Notes: generated from the sequence alone by a model not told the origin. Positions 1-8,233 are shown, counted from the stretch's first letter. The stretch: DNA of 64,000 nt from JAHEDH01 sp963753285 (GCA_963753285.1 CAVWBT010000013.1:124001-188000); one strand, 5' to 3'. Numbers and translations are program-made.

Positions 1-1
1 C

Positions 2-1039
2 CAACCCTACGAGGTCGACCCGCTCGCCCAGGCCGTCGAGAAGGCCTGGAAGGCCGGCATCGTGGTGGTCGTCGCCTCCGGCAACGACGGCAACTCCGCC
101 CCGCTGCGCAATCCTGCCTACGACCCGTACGTGATCGCCGTCGGCTCCGCCCAGTACGGCGACACCAACGTCTCCAGCAACGCCCTGGTCCAATACGACC
201 GGGTCTCGACGTTCTCCAACTGCGGCACCGACCGCACCGTCGATCTCGTCGCCCCCGGCAAGTCGATCACCAGCCTCCGGGTGCCCGGCTCCTACGCAGA
301 CGACAACCACCCCGAGGCGAGAGTCGGTGCCGACTACTTCCTCGGCTCGGGCACCAGCCAGGCGGCAGCGGTGGTGTCCGGTGCAGTCGCCGTCCTCCTC
401 CAGCGTGACGAGGGCCTCACCCCTGACCAGGTCAAGAAGCTGCTCACCGACAACGCATCCCCGATGGCGGGTGTTTCGAGTGCTTGTCAGGGCGCCGGCG
501 TCGTCGACCTCGCCTTCGTCGCCAAGGGAAAGAAGATCAACGCATCCGGTGCAACCCAGACCCACCTCGCATCCGACGGCTCGGGATATCTGGAGGCTTC
601 CCGCGGCAGCGAACACGTCGAGATGGATGGGGTCGTCCTGCAAGGCGAGCAAGACATCATGGGGAATCCGTGGATCGGCTTCAACCAGCTCGTCGAGGTC
701 TGTGTCAAAGAGGGCAAGGGCCGCGATGCCGTCATCGTCTGCGAAGACCAACGGGTCGCCACCGACACCCTCTGGAACGGCGGTGACTGGAACGGCAGGT
801 CCTGGTCCGGCACCAGCTGGTCCGGTACCTCGTGGTCGGGCACCAGCTGGTCCGGCACCTCCTGGAGCGGGCTCTCGTGGTCCGGCACCTCCTGGAGCGG
901 GCTCTCGTGGTCGGGGAAGACCTGGAACGGGCTGAGCTGGTCGGGCTTGTCGTGGTCCGGCACCTCGTGGTCCGGCACCAGCTGGTCCGGCAAGAACTGG
1001 ACCAGCGGCACCCTCGACGCAGGCCTCCGCTGGGACTGA
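2..1039 (+). CDS. Subtilisin-like (S8) serine protease, 3' part, with WSG-repeat tail
   Basis: The frame is open from the window edge, so the N-terminus with the catalytic Asp and probably His lies outside. The visible part has the subtilase oxyanion segment (VVASGNDGN) and the serine motif GSGTSQAAA, followed by the usual helix VSGAVAVLLQ. S8 enzymes are secreted or cell-wall proteases using a Ser-His-Asp triad. After about residue 255 of the visible part the protein becomes a low-complexity tail of roughly 14 repeats of SWSGT, SWSGL or SWSGK, ending in LRWD. Trp/Ser/Gly tails of this kind occur on actinobacterial S8 proteases; their role is not known to me, and surface retention is a guess. 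A strong hairpin follows the stop. Confidence 0.9.
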   Translation, partial: QPYEVDPLAQAVEKAWKAGIVVVVASGNDGNSAPLRNPAYDPYVIAVGSAQYGDTNVSSNALVQYDRVSTFSNCGTDRTVDLVAPGKSITSLRVPGSYADDNHPEARVGADYFLGSGTSQAAAVVSGAVAVLLQRDEGLTPDQVKKLLTDNASPMAGVSSACQGAGVVDLAFVAKGKKINASGATQTHLASDGSGYLEASRGSEHVEMDGVVLQGEQDIMGNPWIGFNQLVEVCVKEGKGRDAVIVCEDQRVATDTLWNGGDWNGRSWSGTSWSGTSWSGTSWSGTSWSGLSWSGTSWSGLSWSGKTWNGLSWSGLSWSGTSWSGTSWSGKNWTSGTLDAGLRWD

Positions 1040-1062
1040 CCCCAATACACATCCGATCACAC

Positions 1063-1091
1063 AGAGGGCGGGACCCCAGGTCCCGCCCTCT
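1063..1091 (+). terminator. Hairpin after protease gene (first copy)
   Basis: Perfect 13-bp stem (arm AGAGGGCGGGACC) with a 3-nt loop, 23 nt after the stop codon. There is no clear U-tract. The same stem recurs at 1260-1289. Confidence 0.7.
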
Positions 1092-1093
1092 GC

Positions 1094-1231
1094 TGGTCCG
1101 ACAAGTCGTGGTCCGGAACCTCGTGGTCCGGAACCTCGTGGAGCGGCACCTCCTGGTCCGGCACCAGCTGGAGCGGCAAGAACTGGACCAGCTCCGGCTG
1201 GGGCGCCAGCCTCGGCCTCCGCTGGGACTGA
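1094..1231 (+). pseudogene. Duplicate of the protease WSG tail, without start or catalytic domain
   Basis: This stretch encodes another run of WSGTS repeats ending in the same LRWD-stop as the protease. It lacks a start codon and any protease domain. It is in the same reading frame as the upstream protease, and the frame between the two TGA stops (1037-1039 and 1229-1231) is open. The copy differs from the first tail in its last residues (KNWTSSGWGASLGLRWD here). With its own downstream hairpin it looks like a diverged tandem duplication of a tail-stop-terminator unit of about 192 bp. Translation by readthrough is possible in principle but unsupported. Confidence 0.7.
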
Positions 1232-1259
1232 CACCGACGACACACTCCGATCACGCCAC

Positions 1260-1289
1260 AGAGGGCGGGACCTGTTGGTCCCGCCCTCT
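1260..1289 (+). terminator. Hairpin after duplicated tail (second copy)
   Basis: The same 13-bp stem as at 1063-1091 with a different 4-nt loop (TGTT). Conservation of the stem while the loop changed fits a duplicated terminator. Confidence 0.6.
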
Positions 1290-1334
1290 GGCTATTGGCC
1301 CCGGCTCCGCTCGCCTGGCGGCTCACATCGGCCC

Positions 1335-1434
1335 GTTCTCGGTCGTCAGTGGTCAGTCATCGGTCGGTATCTCGAACCGGCAGTCGGATCAGCGCCACGA
1401 CTGGCAACCGAGAACCGAAATACCGATGACGGCC
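1335..1434. repeat. Degenerate 7-bp repeat arrays in opposite orientation
   Basis: Plus-strand heptads run GTTCTCG, GTCGTCA, GTGGTCA, GTCATCG, GTCGGTA (1335-1369). From 1400 to 1434 a related series reads on the minus strand: GTCATCG, GTATTTC, GGTTCTC, GGTTGCC. Both arms are heptad-phased and share words, so an imperfect hairpin is possible. It lies between two convergent genes. The rest of the 390-base gap (1290-1679) shows a short GAGGCGAGCGAAGCGAGCC palindrome-like stretch and no convincing gene. Confidence 0.5.
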
Positions 1435-1679
1435 GAGGCGAGCGAAGCGAGCCAGGCACAGCGGCGATCACTCCCACAACGAAGCACGAGAGCCAGCGGG
1501 GGAAGCCAGGCTCTCGTGCAAATCGAAGCCCTGAAAGGGGGATAACGGGGCTTCGAAACTCGGTTGTGTCGTGTCCGTTCGGTCGGCGGAATGCCTCCCA
1601 GCCCGCCCTCTCGGACACGTTCATATGATGGCCGATCGCGCGCAGCGTCGCTATCCCATTCTGTGCGATGCCGAACGAA

Positions 1680-2474
1680 CTAGTCACCCGGGTCGATCAA
1701 GCAGACGGAATCCGCCCATTCGTCGCCGGAACGCCTGGCGCGACCCTCGGACGCGAGCTTCCTGAGGTGCGCCACCACTGACCGTGCCGCAAGGGGATGC
1801 AGCGCGGTGTCGACGTCGACGTAGACGGTCTCGACTACGGCACCGATCGAATCGGCACCGCCTGCGATCGCATCGATGATCTGACGTTCGCGCTCCAGCC
1901 GGTGGGCGAGATACCACGAGATGACTTCGTCGGGCCGATCCATCTCATCCCCGTGACCCGGATACAGCCTGTCGAGGCCGGTGTGTTGGATCCGCTCGAG
2001 GGACGAGAGATACGGGCCCATGTCCTCGACCATCACCGACGAGCCTCCCATGATGTGGTCACCGGTGAAGAGGGAGTTCCCGAGTCGGAAGCACAGATGG
2101 TCCTCGGAGTGCCCTGGCGTGTGCACGACAATCAACTGCCGGCCGGCGACGTCGATCACCGATCCGTCGGTCACCCGGATATCGGGTTCGAAATCGGGGC
2201 CGGAGGCGTATCCGATGGCAGGAGCGTCCACGTCGACGGAGAGCGGGTTGGCGAGGGGGGCATGATCGAGGTGGGTGTGGGTCACGATCACCGAGGACAC
2301 CGTGCGATCCGCGACGATGGCGAGAATCGCGTCGCCGTGGCTACGGATGACCGGTCCGGGGTCGAGCACGATCACCGTGCGATCGTCACCCACGACCCAC
2401 GTGTTGGTGCCCGGGCCGGTGTAGGGACCGGGGTTCGGGGCGAGGACCCGTTCGATCCGCAACCCGTGCGTCAT
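1680..2474 (-). CDS. Metallo-beta-lactamase fold hydrolase, LACTB2-like
   Basis: A 264-residue MBL-fold protein. Metal ligands are visible: THTHLDH at about 65-71, a His in TPGHSEDH near 122 and the bridging Asp in FTGDH near 139. The C-terminal third resembles the winged-helix extension of LACTB2-like and glyoxalase-II-like hydrolases. Zn-dependent hydrolysis of an ester, thioester or nucleic acid is typical of the fold; the substrate cannot be read from sequence. Its ATG overlaps the stop of the Nudix gene by 4 bp, so it is the last gene of a fxsA-Nudix-MBL operon. Confidence 0.88.
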   Translation of the reverse strand: MTHGLRIERVLAPNPGPYTGPGTNTWVVGDDRTVIVLDPGPVIRSHGDAILAIVADRTVSSVIVTHTHLDHAPLANPLSVDVDAPAIGYASGPDFEPDIRVTDGSVIDVAGRQLIVVHTPGHSEDHLCFRLGNSLFTGDHIMGGSSVMVEDMGPYLSSLERIQHTGLDRLYPGHGDEMDRPDEVISWYLAHRLERERQIIDAIAGGADSIGAVVETVYVDVDTALHPLAARSVVAHLRKLASEGRARRSGDEWADSVCLIDPGD

Positions 2475-3130
2475 GGGATCTCGATGTCGATCTTGCCGTT
2501 GCGGTGGACGATCCGGGGCTGAACCGGGTCGACATGGTCCTGCGAGCGGGCGAATCGGTCGGCCTCCTCCGCCGACGCGAACGGAAGGAGCATTCGCAGG
2601 TGAGCGATCGTCGGCATGATCAGTTCGATCTCGTCGTCCTCGTTACGTCGGAGGGCGGACTCCGGCGACATCCATTCGACGACTTCCAGTTCGGCGCTGA
2701 TCGGTCCGAGCACTTCGGCCTCGATGACCGCAAGGAAGAACCGGGTGTCGAACCGTTTGGGCAGGCCCTCGGGCGTGACCCAGTTCGAGAGGTACGAGAG
2801 GCGGTCGTGCTGCCAGGAGGCGCCCGAGATCCGCACGTGCTCGTGCACCGCCCTGCCCTCGAGCACGACATCGGAGCCGACGGCGGGGTCGGTCAGAAAG
2901 ATCCCCACCTCCTCGGCGACCTCGCGGAGCGCGGCTGCTCGCCACGGCGCATCCGGCCCGTCGATTCCGGTGAGATCACGCTCGTGGTCCTCTGGGTCGA
3001 CGACACCACCCGGAAAGACCCAGGCTCCGCCGAACGCCTGGCCGAGGGGGCGACGCCCAAGGAGGACCTCGAACCCGTCGCTCGCTTCTCGCAGGACGAT
3101 GACCGTCGACGACGGCCGGGGCTCACTCAT
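2471..3130 (-). CDS. Nudix hydrolase
   Basis: A 219-residue Nudix protein. The catalytic helix REVAEEVG is at 69-76, preceded by FPGG near 39-42. The spacing is longer than the minimal 23-residue Nudix box, as in the NUDT19/NUDT7 CoA- or acyl-CoA-hydrolysing branch. It probably hydrolyses a nucleoside-diphosphate-linked substrate, with CoA derivatives possible. It overlaps fxsA upstream and the MBL gene downstream by 4 bp each (ATGA), so translation is probably coupled. Confidence 0.88.
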   Translation of the reverse strand: MSEPRPSSTVIVLREASDGFEVLLGRRPLGQAFGGAWVFPGGVVDPEDHERDLTGIDGPDAPWRAAALREVAEEVGIFLTDPAVGSDVVLEGRAVHEHVRISGASWQHDRLSYLSNWVTPEGLPKRFDTRFFLAVIEAEVLGPISAELEVVEWMSPESALRRNEDDEIELIMPTIAHLRMLLPFASAEEADRFARSQDHVDPVQPRIVHRNGKIDIEIP

Positions 3131-3495
3131 CGGACGAAGACACGAGCGGTCTTCATGAACCGAACCCGGAGAAACTCGCGGATCGACGGAACGAGCAGGG
3201 CCAGTCCGACGGCGTCCGTGAGGATCCCGGGCGTGAGCAGCACGGCACCGGCGAAGATCAGCATCGCACCGTGGGCGACCTCGGTGTCAGGCACCTCCCC
3301 GGTGGCGAGCCGGAGTTTGAAGGACCGCCACACGAGGCGTCCCTGGGCAACCACCATCCGGGCACCGACGATGCCCGTGACGATCACCAGCAGAATGGTG
3401 GGGAGCACCCCGATGACGTCGCTCACCTGCGCGAGCACGAAGATCTCAGCAACCGGGATCCCGATGAAGATCACATACTTCCACACCCGCGTCAC
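3127..3495 (-). CDS. fxsA: FxsA family membrane protein
   Basis: A 122-residue inner-membrane protein starting at GTG 3495 (VTRVWKYVIFIGIP). It has the FxsA layout: an N-terminal hydrophobic segment ending in E-I-F-V, a second pair of membrane segments around TILLVIVTGIVGARMV, and the LLTPGILTDAVGLALLVP signature. FxsA is a small membrane protein named for suppressing F-plasmid exclusion of phage T7; its normal role is unclear. It is the first gene of the operon with Nudix and MBL genes. Only 18 bp separate it from the divergent gene at 3514. Confidence 0.85.
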   Translation of the reverse strand: MTRVWKYVIFIGIPVAEIFVLAQVSDVIGVLPTILLVIVTGIVGARMVVAQGRLVWRSFKLRLATGEVPDTEVAHGAMLIFAGAVLLTPGILTDAVGLALLVPSIREFLRVRFMKTARVFVR

Positions 3496-3513
3496 CCTAC
3501 CGTCGGCATCGAG

Positions 3514-4686
3514 ATGAGCAGGCTGGTCAGTATCGGAGACGCCCAACGACGTGCTCGCATGGCGATCCGTCACCGGCTGGCACCTCATAGGCGCACCGAG
3601 GATGCGCTCGAAGTCGCTTCGTCGGTGGTTGCACTGCACTCGTCGGATCCGGTCACCGTCCACCTGTCGGTGCTCGCCCGACAGGATGACCGGGGCCACG
3701 TCCCGTTGGAGGCTGCGCTGTACGAGGAGCGGTCCATGATCCGACATCATGCGATGCGGCGCACGATCTGGGTGATGCCGCTCGAGACCGCCATCGACGC
3801 CCACGCCGCCAGCACGCAGAGGATCGCTGCACGGGAGCGCAACCGAACGATGAAGGCGTTCGGATGGAGCCCAGGGTTCATGGACGACTCGATCAACGAG
3901 TTGGTGGCACTGATCGCAGACCAGGGGCCACTGACCACACGGGAGATCGGCGAGCTCCGACCCGACCTGACCACCCGAGTGGCGGTCGCAGAAGGAACGC
4001 GCAATCCGGCTTCGATCCCGACGCACACCCGCCTCCTGTTGCATGCCGGTTTCGAGGCGAGGATCGTCCGTGGTCGACCCAGCGGTTCGTGGATCTCCTC
4101 GGAGTACGCGTGGAACGAGACGGTTGCATGGCTCGGCCGTCCGATCGCCAACGGAGACGCTCGCCCGGCCTCGGCCGCCATCGTTCAGCGCTGGCTGGAG
4201 GCGTTCGGCCCAGGAACGGAGACGGACCTCCGATGGTGGACCGGATGGACCGCAACACAGGTCAGACAGGCGCTCGCCGACGTGTCGGCGGTGGAAGTGG
4301 GACTCGATGGCGGATCGACCGGATTCGCACTCGAGTCGGATCTCGCCGACGTCCCAGAGCCCGAGCCGTGGGTCGCCCTGCTTCCCGGGCTGGATCCGAC
4401 GGCCATGGGCTGGAAGGAGCGGGACTGGTACCTCGACGACGCCACCGCGGCTCGGGTCGTGGAACGCAACGGCAACATCGGGCCGACCATCTGGGCCGAC
4501 GGCGAGATCGTCGGAGGATGGGTGCAGCGCCCCGACGGGACCATCGCAAAGGAGCTCAACCGTCCCGTGTCTCGAGCGCACGAGCACCTGGTCGAACGCG
4601 AGACGGAACGGCTCGTCGCTGCACTCGGAGACACACGGTTTCGGACCCGCTTCCCCGCGCCGAACCAGGCCGACCTGCTGGCCTGA
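3514..4686 (+). CDS. Winged-helix DNA-binding protein, AlkZ/YcaQ-like
   Basis: A 390-residue protein of the HTH_42 / AlkZ-like family, whose characterised members (E. coli YcaQ, Streptomyces AlkZ) are DNA glycosylases acting on crosslinks or bulky alkyl adducts. Family-like features are the N-terminal ALEVASSVVALHSSDP helix, the RRTIWVMP strand near residue 85 and the LLPGLDPTAMGWKER segment near 290-305. Catalytic activity is not assured, because many actinobacterial paralogues lack the glycosylase motif and I do not see a clear QxQ-type motif. ATG 3514 is used; an alternative ATG lies at 3559. Confidence 0.8.
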   Translation: MSRLVSIGDAQRRARMAIRHRLAPHRRTEDALEVASSVVALHSSDPVTVHLSVLARQDDRGHVPLEAALYEERSMIRHHAMRRTIWVMPLETAIDAHAASTQRIAARERNRTMKAFGWSPGFMDDSINELVALIADQGPLTTREIGELRPDLTTRVAVAEGTRNPASIPTHTRLLLHAGFEARIVRGRPSGSWISSEYAWNETVAWLGRPIANGDARPASAAIVQRWLEAFGPGTETDLRWWTGWTATQVRQALADVSAVEVGLDGGSTGFALESDLADVPEPEPWVALLPGLDPTAMGWKERDWYLDDATAARVVERNGNIGPTIWADGEIVGGWVQRPDGTIAKELNRPVSRAHEHLVERETERLVAALGDTRFRTRFPAPNQADLLA

Positions 4687-4720
4687 GCGCAATCGGGCCG
4701 CGCCGGTAGGCTCCACCGAC

Positions 4721-6073
4721 ATGGACCTTCGCGATCTCCCGTCTGTCGACCGCCTCGTCGGCGAGCTCGCATCGGACCTGCCTCGCACGATCCTGACCGA
4801 CATCGCCAGAGCAGCGGTCGAGGCAGCCCGCTCGGCGATCATGGCAGGGGGCCACGGAGACCCGTCCGCCGATGCGGCGCAGGCGGCCGCGGCGCTGCAT
4901 CGCTCCCGCCCGCGTGGAGTGATCAACGCCACCGGAGTGCTGCTGCACACGAACCTCGGGCGAGCACCGATCCACCCGAAGGCCGCCGACGTCGCAGCAT
5001 GGACGGCCACCGGATACTCGAACCTCGAGATCGATCTCGCCGATGGCGGGCGAGGTGGCCGGACCGCCTATCTGGAGGCACTGCTCACGTCGATCACCGG
5101 AGCGGAGGCGGCGCTTGCCGTCAACAACAATGCGGGCGCTCTGTTCCTCACCTTGATGTCACTCGCCCGTGATCGCGAGGTTCCCGTCTCACGAGGCGAG
5201 CTCATCGAGATCGGCGGTTCCTACCGCCTCCCAGAGCTCATGGATTCCTCCGGCTGCCGACTCGTCGAGGTCGGGACGACCAACCGCACCCGGATCGGGG
5301 ATTTCCGCGCCGCCATCGGCGACGACACCGCCATGCTCTTGAAGGTGCACCCGTCCAACTACCGGGTGGCCGGGTTCTCCGAGGAGGCACCGCTGGAAGA
5401 GATGGTGGCTTTCGGCCGAGAGTCGTCGCTGCCGACCGTGTACGACATCGGTAGCGGCCTCATCGACGACCGAACCCCCTGGCTCGACGGCCCACCACCG
5501 AAGTGGCTCGCCGACGAACCCGGAGTGCGCCAGTCGATCGAGGCAGGGGCGGACCTGGCGATGTTCTCGGGCGACAAGCTCTTCGGAGGCCCCCAGGCCG
5601 GGATCATCGTCGGCCGGCGCGACCTGATCGGTCGACTCCGCAGGCATCCGGTGTCCCGCGCCATGCGACTCGATGGCGCTTCGCTCAATGCGCTCGTGAT
5701 CACCGCCGAGATGTATGCCGAGGGACGCGCCGCGGAATTGCCGTTCTGGGAGATGGCGACCATGCCGGCCGACGAGCTCGATCGCAGGTGCGTCGAGATC
5801 GCGGACCGGATCGACTCCGACTGCGACATCATCGATGCCTCCTCGACGGTCGGTGCCGGGAGCGTGCCCGGATCCGAGGTTCCCAGCCGCGTCCTGTCGT
5901 TCGACGCACCGGATGCCGACCGCCTCTACTTGGCGCTGCTATCCGGTCAGGTGCCCGTAGTTGCGAGACGAGAGCGGGGCCGGGTGCTCATCGATCTTCG
6001 AGCGGTTCACCCGTCGATAGACGGCATCCTCACGCGGTGTCTCTCCGAAGCACTCGCCCGATGCCGGTCATAG
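4721..6073 (+). CDS. selA: L-seryl-tRNA(Sec) selenium transferase
   Basis: A 450-residue PLP enzyme of normal SelA length. It converts Ser-tRNA(Sec) to Sec-tRNA(Sec) using selenophosphate, as a cytoplasmic ring-shaped oligomer. Recognisable parts are RGVINATGVLLHTNLGRAP (residues 65-83), AALAVNNNAGALFLTL, and the PLP-lysine motif FSGDKLFGGPQAG with the lysine at about 286. selB starts 13 bp before its stop, so the two are translationally coupled. Neither selD (selenophosphate synthase) nor a tRNA-Sec is found in this window. Confidence 0.96.
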   Translation: MDLRDLPSVDRLVGELASDLPRTILTDIARAAVEAARSAIMAGGHGDPSADAAQAAAALHRSRPRGVINATGVLLHTNLGRAPIHPKAADVAAWTATGYSNLEIDLADGGRGGRTAYLEALLTSITGAEAALAVNNNAGALFLTLMSLARDREVPVSRGELIEIGGSYRLPELMDSSGCRLVEVGTTNRTRIGDFRAAIGDDTAMLLKVHPSNYRVAGFSEEAPLEEMVAFGRESSLPTVYDIGSGLIDDRTPWLDGPPPKWLADEPGVRQSIEAGADLAMFSGDKLFGGPQAGIIVGRRDLIGRLRRHPVSRAMRLDGASLNALVITAEMYAEGRAAELPFWEMATMPADELDRRCVEIADRIDSDCDIIDASSTVGAGSVPGSEVPSRVLSFDAPDADRLYLALLSGQVPVVARRERGRVLIDLRAVHPSIDGILTRCLSEALARCRS

Positions 6074-7833
6074 GGACCGCCGGGCACGTCGACCACGGGA
6101 AGTCGACGCTGATCAAGCGGCTGACCGGCCTCGAAACCGACCGCTGGCAAGAAGAGCAGGAGCGGGGCCTGACCATCGACCTCGGCTTCGCGTGGATGAC
6201 TCTCCCCGGCGGGGCCGAGATCAGCTTCGTCGACGTTCCAGGACATGACCGGTTCATCAAGAACATGCTGGCCGGGGTCGAGGCGATCGACGTCGCACTG
6301 TTCGTCGTGGCCGCCGACGAAGGATGGATGCCCCAGTCCGAGGAACACCTGGCCGTTCTCGACCTGCTGGGCGTCAGGCGTGGGATCGTGGCGCTCACCA
6401 AGACCGATCGGGTCGACGCCGATCTCGTCGAGTTGGCGACGCTCGAGATCGAGGAGCATCTGGAAGGAACCTCGATGTCCGGCGCAGAGATCGTCCCGGT
6501 CTCGGCGCAGACCGGCGATGGGATCGATCCATTGATCGCCGCGCTCGAGGGCGTTGCGGGCGAGATCCGGATCCCGGACAGAGACCGACCACGGCTGTGG
6601 GTGGATCGATCCTTCTCGATTCCCGGGGCCGGAACCATCGTGACCGGCACGCTGCTGGACGGCCAACTCGCCGTCGGTGATGAATTGGTCATCGCCCCCC
6701 GCGACCTGAAGGTGCGCGTTCGGGGCCTGCAGTCCCACGAACAGGAACGAGACACGGTGGCCGCCGGGTCGAGGGTCGCGGTCAACGTCACCGGGATCGA
6801 ACGCGAGGCAGTGGGTCGAGGTGACATGCTGGCCCGGCCCGGCCAGTGGACCGGCACCCGACAGTTCGTGGCCACGCTCCGGACGGCTCGCTACGTCGAG
6901 GAGCTGACGGATCGGGGCGCGTATCACCTGCATCTCGGCAGCGGATCGTGGCCCGTCAGGATTCGACTGGTCGGAGAACGGCTGGTCCGGATCGACGTGG
7001 GCGCCGATCTGCCGATCGCGATGGGCGATCGCTTCATCCTCAGGGATTCGGGCCGCCGTCTCGTGGTGGCGGGTGGCCGGGTCGTCGACCCCGATCCCCC
7101 GCGACCGAAACGGTTCACCGAGGCCGCCACGGCGCTCCTGCTCGACGCGCTCGATGACGATGCCGACACCCGCGCACAGGCACTCCTCGACTTTCGCGGA
7201 TCGGACACGCCCGCCCGACTGGCCGCCCACTCGGGTGGTGGCGTGCCGCCCGAAGGGTTCCATCACGGAGCTGTCCGGCTCAGCGAGGCCGAGCGGGCAC
7301 GCGTGGCCGATCGGATCGTTTCGATCGTGGAGGAGTATCACGAACGGCATCCGCTTCGCCCCGGGATCGGCGTCGCCGAGCTCGCCGAGAGTCTGGGGCT
7401 CGGCTCGGGTCTCATCTCTGCGCTCGCCGGTTCCCTGGAGTCGGTCGAGGTGTCCGGAGCGTTCGTGTCGACCCGGGGGTTCTCGGTCAGCTTCACCCCG
7501 GCCCAGCAGGAGTCGCTCGACCGGGTCAAGTGGTCACTCGTCGAAGCCGGCACGACCGAGGTCCCGCGGGTCGCAGACCTCGGGATCGACCAGGCCCTGC
7601 TGCACGCCGCGGTCCGGAGCGGCGAACTGGTGCAGATCTCGAACGAGTTCGTCTATCTCCCCGAACAGATCGAGGAACTGCTGGCCGTGATCGACGGACT
7701 CGGCGAGTCGTTCGGGGTCTCCGAGTTCAAGGACAGGGCGGGGCTGTCACGGAAGTACGCCGTCCCGTTCCTCGAATGGACCGACGACACGGGCCGGACC
7801 GTCCGCACCGGCGACGTCCGACGGAAGCGGTAG
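6061..7833 (+). CDS. selB: Selenocysteine-specific translation elongation factor
   Basis: A 590-residue GTPase that delivers Sec-tRNA(Sec) to UGA codons marked by a SECIS hairpin. The G1 motif GHVDHGKS is at 8-15, G3 DVPGH at 58-62 and G4 TKTD at 113-116. EF-Tu-like beta-barrel domains follow. The last 200 residues form the winged-helix array that binds SECIS RNA (ending near FLEWTDDTGRTVRTGD). ATG 6061 lies inside selA (13-bp overlap). A heptad-repeat hairpin region follows the gene. Confidence 0.96.
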   Translation: MPVIGTAGHVDHGKSTLIKRLTGLETDRWQEEQERGLTIDLGFAWMTLPGGAEISFVDVPGHDRFIKNMLAGVEAIDVALFVVAADEGWMPQSEEHLAVLDLLGVRRGIVALTKTDRVDADLVELATLEIEEHLEGTSMSGAEIVPVSAQTGDGIDPLIAALEGVAGEIRIPDRDRPRLWVDRSFSIPGAGTIVTGTLLDGQLAVGDELVIAPRDLKVRVRGLQSHEQERDTVAAGSRVAVNVTGIEREAVGRGDMLARPGQWTGTRQFVATLRTARYVEELTDRGAYHLHLGSGSWPVRIRLVGERLVRIDVGADLPIAMGDRFILRDSGRRLVVAGGRVVDPDPPRPKRFTEAATALLLDALDDDADTRAQALLDFRGSDTPARLAAHSGGGVPPEGFHHGAVRLSEAERARVADRIVSIVEEYHERHPLRPGIGVAELAESLGLGSGLISALAGSLESVEVSGAFVSTRGFSVSFTPAQQESLDRVKWSLVEAGTTEVPRVADLGIDQALLHAAVRSGELVQISNEFVYLPEQIEELLAVIDGLGESFGVSEFKDRAGLSRKYAVPFLEWTDDTGRTVRTGDVRRKR

Positions 7834-7846
7834 CCAAAACAGCCGT

Positions 7847-7931
7847 GAGCTTTGAGCTATGAGCTATGCAATGGATCAAAGCTCAAAGCTCAAAGCTCAA
7901 AGCTCAAAGCTCAAGGCTCGAGGCTCGAGGC
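7847..7931. repeat. Heptad repeats forming inverted arrays between selB and whiB
   Basis: The plus strand first reads GAGCTTT, GAGCTAT, GAGCTAT (7847-7867). After an 8-nt spacer come eight head-to-tail heptads: five TCAAAGC, one TCAAGGC and two TCGAGGC (7876-7931). The second array is the reverse complement of the first type (GCTTTGA), so the two can pair into a long hairpin. It sits between the convergent selB and whiB genes and may act as a transcription barrier. Confidence 0.85.
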
Positions 7932-7945
7932 ATCGACACGAAGGA

Positions 7946-7967
7946 AGGCGGGCCGATCGACCCGCCT
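7946..7967 (-). terminator. Hairpin downstream of whiB
   Basis: A 7-bp perfect stem (AGGCGGG / CCCGCCT) with an 8-nt loop, 26 nt beyond the whiB stop on the minus strand. It has no long U-tract. It could serve either of the convergent genes. Confidence 0.5.
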
Positions 7968-7993
7968 CCTGTTCGTTCTCGTTGGTTTCGTGC

Positions 7994-8233
7994 TCAGCTG
8001 GCGACCAGGGCCTTGCGATCCTGTTCGCTGGTGCCGCCCCAGATGCCGTAGGGCTCGCTGATGGCCAATGCATATTCGGCGCACGGATCCTGAACCGGGC
8101 ACACGTTGCAGATGGCCTTGGCACGCATTTCCCTGCGCTCACGGTCGTCCTTGCGCTCGAACGTGGGGGGAGGGAAGAAGAGGTGTGCGTGGTTTCCTCT
8201 ACACAAACCTCTCGGCTGCCATTCGTCGTTCAC
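7994..8233 (-). CDS. WhiB family iron-sulfur transcription regulator
   Basis: A 79-residue WhiB-like protein, a family restricted to actinobacteria and some of their phages. Four cluster-binding cysteines are at 11, 42, 45 and 51 (C...CNVCPVQDPC), followed by the turn YGIWGGTSEQDR. These proteins bind a [4Fe-4S] cluster and regulate transcription with the primary sigma factor. The GTG at 8233 is chosen because GGAGG (8240-8244) lies 6 nt upstream; an earlier TTG would add 12 residues without a ribosome site. Which WhiB subfamily it belongs to cannot be settled from sequence alone. Confidence 0.92.
   Translation of the reverse strand: MNDEWQPRGLCRGNHAHLFFPPPTFERKDDRERREMRAKAICNVCPVQDPCAEYALAISEPYGIWGGTSEQDRKALVAS

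Noticed and set aside
487..1326. Minus-strand ORFs rich in VPDHEVPDQ repeats over the protease tail
   Set aside because: They are the antisense of the WSG repeats and lack independent coding features.
4722..6073. In-frame UGA selenoprotein candidates close to selA/selB
   Set aside because: The only notable in-frame TGA codons (1037-1039 and the frameshift stop at 58323-58325) are explained by a true stop with terminator and by a one-base insertion. After the second TGA the frame is not coding.
7834..7993. tRNA-Sec gene next to selB
   Set aside because: The region consists of heptad repeats and a hairpin; no acceptor stem, long variable arm or TCA anticodon loop could be assembled.
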